Part shown: piece after piece, positions 59,438 to 64,000 of the stretch | How positions within the stretch are numbered: position 1 is the stretch's first letter | How the letters are laid out: each line of letters starts with the position of its first letter | NCBI RefSeq assembly: GCF_900102915.1 | Contig: NZ_FNGG01000001.1 | Location: 806,001 to 870,000 of the forward strand | DNA: 64,000 bases | Source of the DNA: Salinimicrobium catena | Lineage (GTDB): Bacteria > Bacteroidota > Bacteroidia > Flavobacteriales > Flavobacteriaceae | Reading direction: 5' to 3' | Notes under the pieces: model-generated | Database searches by the model: none | The model's input: only the letters and a program-made list of their open reading frames with translations | What the model was told of the DNA's origin: nothing | Made by a program: the position numbers and the translations under genes

Positions 59438-59914
59438 ATGAAGAAAACTTTACTCATCCTTTTTTTGACGGCCCTAACTTCCTGTGAGTACTTTGAAAAG
59501 CAAAAAGTCTCTTCAGAAGAGATCCTATCCGAAGAAACTCGCGAGCTCAACTGGCAGGAAGTGGATCAGTACCCGGCCTTTGAGGAATGTCGGGAGTTAA
59601 TGGAGTCTGACGCGGCCAAAACCTGCTTCGGAAATAAGGTGGCAAATTATTTCTATGCGCGACTGGAAGCTAAACACCCGGTAGTGACCGAATCTATTGA
59701 CGACACTCTTTACCTGTATCTGCGGATATCTGAAAAAGGCATTCCGGCCATAGATTCTATGGAAGTGGATTCTCTCGTGGTGGCACAATTGCCCGAGATC
59801 AAAAACTGGCTTAAGCAAAGCGTAGATTCGCTGCCAAAGATCTACCCGGCCAGCAAACGCGGCATTCCCGTGGTGACCAAGTTCAAAATGCCCATCGTCA
59901 TACAGGCGGAATGA
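59438..59914 (+). CDS. Lipoprotein with TonB-like domain
   Basis: The 158-residue product has a lipoprotein signal (LTALTSC, Cys16) and then a TonB-like domain: VDQYPAFEECRELMESDAAKTCF ... GIPVVTKFKMPIVIQ. It resembles the C-terminal domain of the M56 protein upstream in the same operon, notably in the P-x-F-x-x-C...K-x-C pair. It lies 59 bases after the TPR gene. The stop abuts that of the convergent outer-membrane protein without any gap. Function unknown, but the shared domain suggests it competes with or partners the sensor domain. Confidence 0.75.
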   Translation: MKKTLLILFLTALTSCEYFEKQKVSSEEILSEETRELNWQEVDQYPAFEECRELMESDAAKTCFGNKVANYFYARLEAKHPVVTESIDDTLYLYLRISEKGIPAIDSMEVDSLVVAQLPEIKNWLKQSVDSLPKIYPASKRGIPVVTKFKMPIVIQAE

Positions 59915-60781
59915 TCAAAGGCTGAATTTGTAGCCCACCGTAAAATCCAGCGGAAAGTTCCCGTTCCCGTCAAGAACAAGCGAAACAATGTCATTATAGC
60001 TCAGGGTGATGTAACTTACATCGGTCACCCTAATGTCTGTGCCCACCCCAAAACTAAAAGGCGCGGTAAATGAAAACCCGCGATCGTCTTCAACAGCGAT
60101 CACCTCTCCCGCCTCATCGATGATGTTCACCCTGTCTTCGGAATAGAGCAGGGTAGCGAGTTCGGTGTCAATGTGCAGGTCAAATCCCGAAAAGTACAAT
60201 ACCTTGAACCGGTAGTTCACCGAAAGCTGTGTAGAGCTGTACCGGTATTGATCCCTTTTGAATGAATGCCTGAGTTGGAGAAATGCCACGTGTCTCGGGG
60301 CCAGATTGGGGTCAAAGAACTCGAATTCCACTCCCAGCACTGGAGCCATGACATTATCGGGGTTGGTGGTGTACTTGTTGTTTGACAGTCCTGTGAATAA
60401 TCCCAGCCGGTGCTGAATGTTTGGAGTGGAAGTATTGTAAGTATAATCTTCCTGGACCAGCGCGTTATACTGGTTTGTGAAATGCTTCAAGCTGTAGAGA
60501 AGGAACTTCACTTCATCTGTTTTAATGTCGGCATCGGCGGTAAGTTTTTCAAGTGTGTTCCTGTATTCACCATTGGCATTGGTGAGTTCGCGCAGGGTCT
60601 TGTTCTTCTGAACAAAATACCTGTAGGTGGTGCCTTCGAGGTTCCAGTATAAACTCAGCGGCCCTTTCACTTCCCGCTGTAACTGCAGGGTGTCTCCTTC
60701 TATGATGAATATGTTCTGGGCCGCCAAACTGCCTGTGATCAGAAACATAATAATAGCCAGTATTCTTCTTGATCTTCGCAT
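59915..60781 (-). CDS. Outer-membrane beta-barrel protein, unknown
   Basis: The 288-residue product has a signal peptide (about 1-21) and alternating hydrophobic/polar strands typical of small outer-membrane barrels, ending with a C-terminal Leu (TVGYKFSL). The middle (HRLGLFTGLSNNKYTTNPDNV ... GVEFEFFDP) shows strand patterns. No specific family was recognized. It is convergent with the TonB-domain lipoprotein; upstream 51 bases lies the GT2 gene in the same direction. Confidence 0.65.
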   Translation of the reverse strand: MRRSRRILAIIMFLITGSLAAQNIFIIEGDTLQLQREVKGPLSLYWNLEGTTYRYFVQKNKTLRELTNANGEYRNTLEKLTADADIKTDEVKFLLYSLKHFTNQYNALVQEDYTYNTSTPNIQHRLGLFTGLSNNKYTTNPDNVMAPVLGVEFEFFDPNLAPRHVAFLQLRHSFKRDQYRYSSTQLSVNYRFKVLYFSGFDLHIDTELATLLYSEDRVNIIDEAGEVIAVEDDRGFSFTAPFSFGVGTDIRVTDVSYITLSYNDIVSLVLDGNGNFPLDFTVGYKFSL

Positions 60782-60831
60782 TTTTTTAAGTGTAGGAAAT
60801 TAAAGATAGCAAAAAATATCCGGTGTTTTTC

Positions 60832-61956
60832 CTACTTTCTGAATCTCCTGCCTTTCCAGTTGTAGCCACAAAAAAGAGAAATAGCTGTTACATAACTGCT
60901 GAAAAAAGGATAGATAAGGCTGCTGAAGAAATAAGTCTTCATAGCTTTTTCCCTGTCAAAGAACCGGGCGCCCTGATAGATCAGAATGAAGTCGGCATTA
61001 AATTTTAAAAGGAAAGGCAAACCAAACGCCTGTAGAGGTAGCAGTCCGGTCACAAAGCCCAAAAATGCCATTATTAGGCCCAGGTTCATCAGGAGAACGG
61101 TGAGCCCGACAATTTTCGCAAAGAAACTTTTGTAAGCTGAGGTTTTTGCCGCCCAGCGAACGCGTTGGGAAATAAGGCTTTCCAGGTCTGGCTGCAAGGT
61201 TGTTTGAACAATGGCAGCCCGGCTTTTTAAAAATGCGGTTTTGAGCCCGGCTTTTTGAAACTTTTCAAGCAGGAAGATGTCATCGCCGCTGGCAATGCCT
61301 TCATTTCCGCTATAGCCGTTAACTTTTAAAAATGCTTCTTTGCTGAAACAAAGGTTGGCGCCGTTGCACATTATGGGCAGGTCCACTCCAAAGCTGCCCA
61401 TGGTTGCTGCCTGTAAACTGAAGATGTCCAGCTCCTGAAAGCCGTTCCAAAATCCCTTTTTTGGGATCACAGTCACCGGCCCTGCGACGAATTCTGCTTC
61501 ATCGTTTTGAATTACTGCATCAAGTTCCTGCAGCCAGGTTTCAGGCAAACGGCAATCGGCATCGGTGGTGGCGATAAAGTCATTTTTCGCTGCTTCTATC
61601 CCGGTGGTGAGGGCATCTTTTTTTGGGCTTCCAGATTTTCTTTGATTCTGAAGGAAGCTGACATTCAGCTGTGGATTTTCAGAAATAAAACTCGTGCATA
61701 TGGCTTCGGAAGCATCTTCAGAAGCATCATTGATCAGAATAATTTCGAAAAATTCTTTCGGGTAATTGAGCTGCTTCAGGCTGTACAGCAGCTCCGGAAG
61801 GGATTCGGCTTCATTTCGAAAGGGAATAAGTATCGAAAAAGTTGTTTTTGGGACGCTATTTTTTCCGCAGAAATCCGGCAACTTCCGAAGGCCATAAAGC
61901 AGAAAAAGCAGTAGAAAAACGTAGAGAAAGCTTATGACCGCCAGAAAGATGATCAT
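60832..61956 (-). CDS. GT2 family glycosyltransferase, membrane-bound
   Basis: The 374-residue protein has an N-terminal membrane helix, a GT2 domain (SILIPFRNEAESLPELL, IILINDASEDASEAI, ATTDADCRLP metal site and a QRVRWAAKTSAYK motif near 280) and three C-terminal helices. The QRxRW motif marks processive or lipid-linked synthases. Substrate and polymer are unknown. It overlaps the LPG-synthase-like gene by four bases upstream, so they are coupled. Confidence 0.88.
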   Translation of the reverse strand: MIIFLAVISFLYVFLLLFLLYGLRKLPDFCGKNSVPKTTFSILIPFRNEAESLPELLYSLKQLNYPKEFFEIILINDASEDASEAICTSFISENPQLNVSFLQNQRKSGSPKKDALTTGIEAAKNDFIATTDADCRLPETWLQELDAVIQNDEAEFVAGPVTVIPKKGFWNGFQELDIFSLQAATMGSFGVDLPIMCNGANLCFSKEAFLKVNGYSGNEGIASGDDIFLLEKFQKAGLKTAFLKSRAAIVQTTLQPDLESLISQRVRWAAKTSAYKSFFAKIVGLTVLLMNLGLIMAFLGFVTGLLPLQAFGLPFLLKFNADFILIYQGARFFDREKAMKTYFFSSLIYPFFSSYVTAISLFCGYNWKGRRFRK

Positions 61957-62918
61957 GGCCTGGCAGGGGTGGTTTTCTTGTATTTAAGCACAAAATAGCT
62001 GCCCAGCACTCCGGGTACGGCGAAATTGAGGATCCAAACCGTGAGCACTATGGTCAAAACCACGATCTGCGGTACCTGCAGTAGCCCGAAAACCCACACC
62101 GCGAAACCGCCTTTTATTAGGGCATCAAAGATGATCATGGTGGGAATGATGGAAGCCAGGATATAGGTGCTGAAAACTGCCGAAATGAGCAGCGGATACG
62201 ACACGTCTACCTTGAAGACCAGCAGCAAAAAGTAGAACTGGTGAGTGAAGATGAGGAAACGTGCGGTGGCGTAGATCATGGTCTTCCACCTGATTTCTTC
62301 GGGCACATTGTAAAATGAATCTTCAAGTCTTTGGATGGAATATCCTTTAAGCCTTAATCTGAACTTTTTCATGATCCAGTAGATCACGAATGGCGAAACC
62401 AGTAACCCTGCGACCAGCAAAGCATTGAAGAAGGGCAGGGGCAGGTCCAGGGTGGTGATGAGAAAAAGCAGACCGGCGATCCCGAAAAAATAGGTAGCGA
62501 ACAGCTGGGCCATATTGCCCATAAAGTTTAGGAAAATGACCTTTCTCCAGGCGTTGCGGGCATAGTAAAGGCATTTTGCGCCATATTCTCCAATTCTACT
62601 GGGGGTAAAAATAGCGGCGGTGAAAGAAGCCAGACTTTCTTTGATTGCCTTTTTAAAAGAGTTTTTCCTCACATGGGCGCTAAGGTTCTGCCATTTGAGG
62701 ATCTCGAAATACCAGTTGAAAAACGTGAGAAACAGCAACACAAGGATATTTGTGAAAGAGAATACCCGATACTTCAGCAGAATATTAAGGAACTGCTCCA
62801 GGTTCATTTGCTCGTCTGAGGTGAGCTTGTACCAGATAAAATAAACTGCGGCCGAAACCACGAGGATCTTAAGAGCGAATGATAAGAATTGATTAGCTTT
62901 GTGCGAGGTGATCCTCAT
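61953..62918 (-). CDS. Lysylphosphatidylglycerol synthase transmembrane-like protein
   Basis: The 321-residue protein has about eight membrane helices with conserved EILKWQNL and ESLASFTAAIFTPSRIGEYGAK, features of the LPG synthase TM/AglD (UPF0104) family. Members act as flippases or glycosyltransferase helpers in lipid-linked sugar pathways. It is the first gene of the pair with GT2, overlapping by four bases, which suggests a shared surface-glycan or glycolipid function. Confidence 0.85.
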   Translation of the reverse strand: MRITSHKANQFLSFALKILVVSAAVYFIWYKLTSDEQMNLEQFLNILLKYRVFSFTNILVLLFLTFFNWYFEILKWQNLSAHVRKNSFKKAIKESLASFTAAIFTPSRIGEYGAKCLYYARNAWRKVIFLNFMGNMAQLFATYFFGIAGLLFLITTLDLPLPFFNALLVAGLLVSPFVIYWIMKKFRLRLKGYSIQRLEDSFYNVPEEIRWKTMIYATARFLIFTHQFYFLLLVFKVDVSYPLLISAVFSTYILASIIPTMIIFDALIKGGFAVWVFGLLQVPQIVVLTIVLTVWILNFAVPGVLGSYFVLKYKKTTPARP

Positions 62919-63000
62919 ATGTTCAGTGAGAGGTGGTTACAGCTTTTTCCTGATCAAAAATCAGATATATAAAGGTTTACCCTGCAATAATACGAAGCTT

Positions 63001-63552
63001 TTGAATACCGAAAAAATCATTTTAGGCATTGACCCGGGTACTACCATTATGGGGTTTGGCCTGATTAAAGTCGTCAACAGGAAAATGTCCTTTTTGCAGC
63101 TCAATGAGCTGCAGCTTCAAAAATATGATGACCCGTATGTCAAACTGAAGCTTATTTTTGAGCGCACCATAGAATTGATCGATACCTGGCATCCTGATGA
63201 GATAGCCATTGAAGCCCCTTTTTTCGGAAAGAACGTGCAGTCGATGCTCAAACTCGGCCGGGCACAGGGAGTGGCCATGGCAGCCGGTTTGAGCCGGGAA
63301 GTGCCGGTTACCGAATATTCTCCAAAAAAGATCAAAATGGCCATTACCGGAAACGGGAACGCCAGTAAGGAACAAGTGGCAAAAATGCTTCAAAGCCTCC
63401 TGGCTCTTAAAAAGCTGCCCAAGAATCTCGATGCCACAGACGGACTCGCGGCTGCGGTTTGTCATCATTACAATTCCGGGAAAGTGGTGGCCGGGAAAAG
63501 TTATTCCGGGTGGGAGGCTTTTGTGAAGCAAAATCCTTCGAAAATAAAATGA
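63001..63552 (+). CDS. ruvC: Crossover junction endodeoxyribonuclease RuvC
   Basis: The 183-residue product has the RuvC fold with the catalytic acidic residues in ILGIDPGTTIMGFG (Asp near residue 10), AIEAPFFGKNVQSMLKLGRAQG and LDATDGLAAAVCHHYN near the end. It resolves Holliday junctions with RuvAB. The start is TTG 63001; the open frame extends upstream but overlaps the divergent LPG gene and lacks RuvC similarity, and the TTG gives the family length. Confidence 0.94.
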   Translation: MNTEKIILGIDPGTTIMGFGLIKVVNRKMSFLQLNELQLQKYDDPYVKLKLIFERTIELIDTWHPDEIAIEAPFFGKNVQSMLKLGRAQGVAMAAGLSREVPVTEYSPKKIKMAITGNGNASKEQVAKMLQSLLALKKLPKNLDATDGLAAAVCHHYNSGKVVAGKSYSGWEAFVKQNPSKIK

Positions 63553-63622
63553 TTTGAAAATGTGCTAATTTGAAGATTTGAAAAATGATCTTCAAATTTT
63601 CAAATCAACTAATCTTCAAATT
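63553..63622. repeat. Inverted/tandem repeat between ruvC and hemW
   Basis: GATTTGAAAATGTG and AATTTGAAGATTTGAAAA on one side and ATCTTCAAATTTTCAAATC plus AATCTTCAAATT on the other form imperfect inverted repeats around the midpoint. A similar A/T repeat type is common between genes in Flavobacteriia. It has no T run beyond its own AT-rich arms, so it may be a terminator-like structure or a repeat element. Confidence 0.55.
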
Positions 63623-63628
63623 GAATAA

Positions 63629-64000
63629 ATGGCAGGAATTTATATACATATCCCCTTTTGCAAACAAACCTGTCACTACTGTGACTTTCATTTCTCGACG
63701 TCTGTGAAGAAGAAGCCGGCAATGGTCGAGGCACTGTGTCGGGAACTGGAATTGCGAAAAGAGGAGATTCCCGGAGAGGTGGAAACCATCTATTTTGGTG
63801 GTGGAACTCCGTCACTGCTGGAAAAAGAGGAACTTGAGAAGATCTTTAAGGTGATCTACGAGAATTATTCGGTTGGGGCAGACCCTGAGATCACCCTTGA
63901 AGCCAATCCCGATGATCTTTCTGAGGAAAAGATAAAAATGCTGGCCGATTCTCCCGTAAACCGTTTGAGCATTGGGGTGCAGTCTTTTTTTGAAGAAGAT
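63629..64000 (+). CDS. hemW: Heme chaperone HemW / oxygen-independent coproporphyrinogen oxidase-like, truncated by window
   Basis: The first 124 residues show the radical SAM cluster motif C-x3-C-x2-C (Cys11, Cys15, Cys18 in IPFCKQTCHYCDF), IYFGGGTPSLL (about 51-61) and EITLEANPDDLSEEK, RLSIGVQSF. This is the HemW/HemN group; HemW lacks the extra Cys of HemN and is the usual short form in Bacteroidota, delivering heme rather than oxidizing coproporphyrinogen. The rest lies beyond the right edge. It is 76 bases after ruvC across a repeat. Confidence 0.9.
   Translation, partial: MAGIYIHIPFCKQTCHYCDFHFSTSVKKKPAMVEALCRELELRKEEIPGEVETIYFGGGTPSLLEKEELEKIFKVIYENYSVGADPEITLEANPDDLSEEKIKMLADSPVNRLSIGVQSFFEED

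Noticed and set aside
62899-63000. N-terminal extension of RuvC
   Set aside because: It overlaps the divergent gene at 62918 and lacks similarity; TTG 63001 gives the family length.

Overview
The window is a stretch of chromosome from a member of the Bacteroidota, almost certainly a Flavobacteriaceae species of moderate GC. The evidence is consistent: TonB-dependent receptor with an N-terminal carboxypeptidase-like domain, a type IX secretion (T9SS) C-terminal sorting domain, many families confined to Bacteroidota (DUF3098, DUF3127, DUF4271, DUF4296), a polymerase III alpha subunit with a fused N-terminal exonuclease, and promoters of the Bacteroidota type (TANNTTTG -7 box, often with TTG or TTTG about 18-20 bases upstream). 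The genus cannot be fixed from the sequence alone; a marine Gramella/Salegentibacter-like organism is only a guess. Both ends cut genes: a sensor kinase on the left and hemW on the right.

Layout. 1-3.8 kb: sensor kinase, then a TPP riboswitch with its own terminator in front of a TonB-dependent receptor (probable thiamine uptake). 3.8-9.5 kb: lipoprotein, greA, HIT protein, thioesterase, sensor kinase, flavin reductase-like protein, DUF3127, aat, tag. 9.5-13.1 kb: a leftward cluster tag / TonB-like protein / truB / uppP / DUF3098 / ftsX. 13.2-19.8 kb: leuS, zinc peptidase, ferritin, saccharopine dehydrogenase, DUF423. 19.8-29.6 kb: pckA, hemD and DUF4271, glycosyltransferase, pyrC, DUF4296, NAD-epimerase, tyrS, LuxE-like protein and a sorting-domain-only T9SS protein. 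29.8-37.6 kb: PhoB/PhoR-like two-component pair, glycosyltransferase, trmB/LysE/ATL, mrp/NifU, ferredoxin reductase and ferredoxin, and a 54-residue Cys-rich protein. 37.6-46.6 kb: glutaryl-CoA dehydrogenase, trmN6, a four-helix-bundle gene between inverted repeats, rimM, rpsP, DUF2383, dnaE. 46.6-56.3 kb: thioredoxin, DUF58, tRNA-Asp, then a region that looks like envelope or stress accessory functions: YihY, cation/proton antiporter, an autocleaving XRE/S24 repressor with tandem operators, three sibling mini-lipoproteins, a 558-residue coiled-coil membrane protein, a lone receiver domain and DUF456. 56.4-64 kb: BlaI/BlaR1-like operon with TPR and TonB-domain lipoprotein, outer-membrane protein, GT2 and LPG-synthase-like membrane pair, ruvC, hemW.

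Most of the window is ordinary housekeeping. The parts most worth a second look are the mini-lipoprotein/coiled-coil cluster (52.6-55.2 kb), the S24 repressor with its paired GGA(A/G)-N3-TTCC sites, the inverted-repeat-flanked four-helix-bundle unit (39.68-40.16 kb), the BlaI palindromes, and several small genes of 47-57 residues. No CRISPR array, prophage, insertion sequence or rRNA operon was seen.
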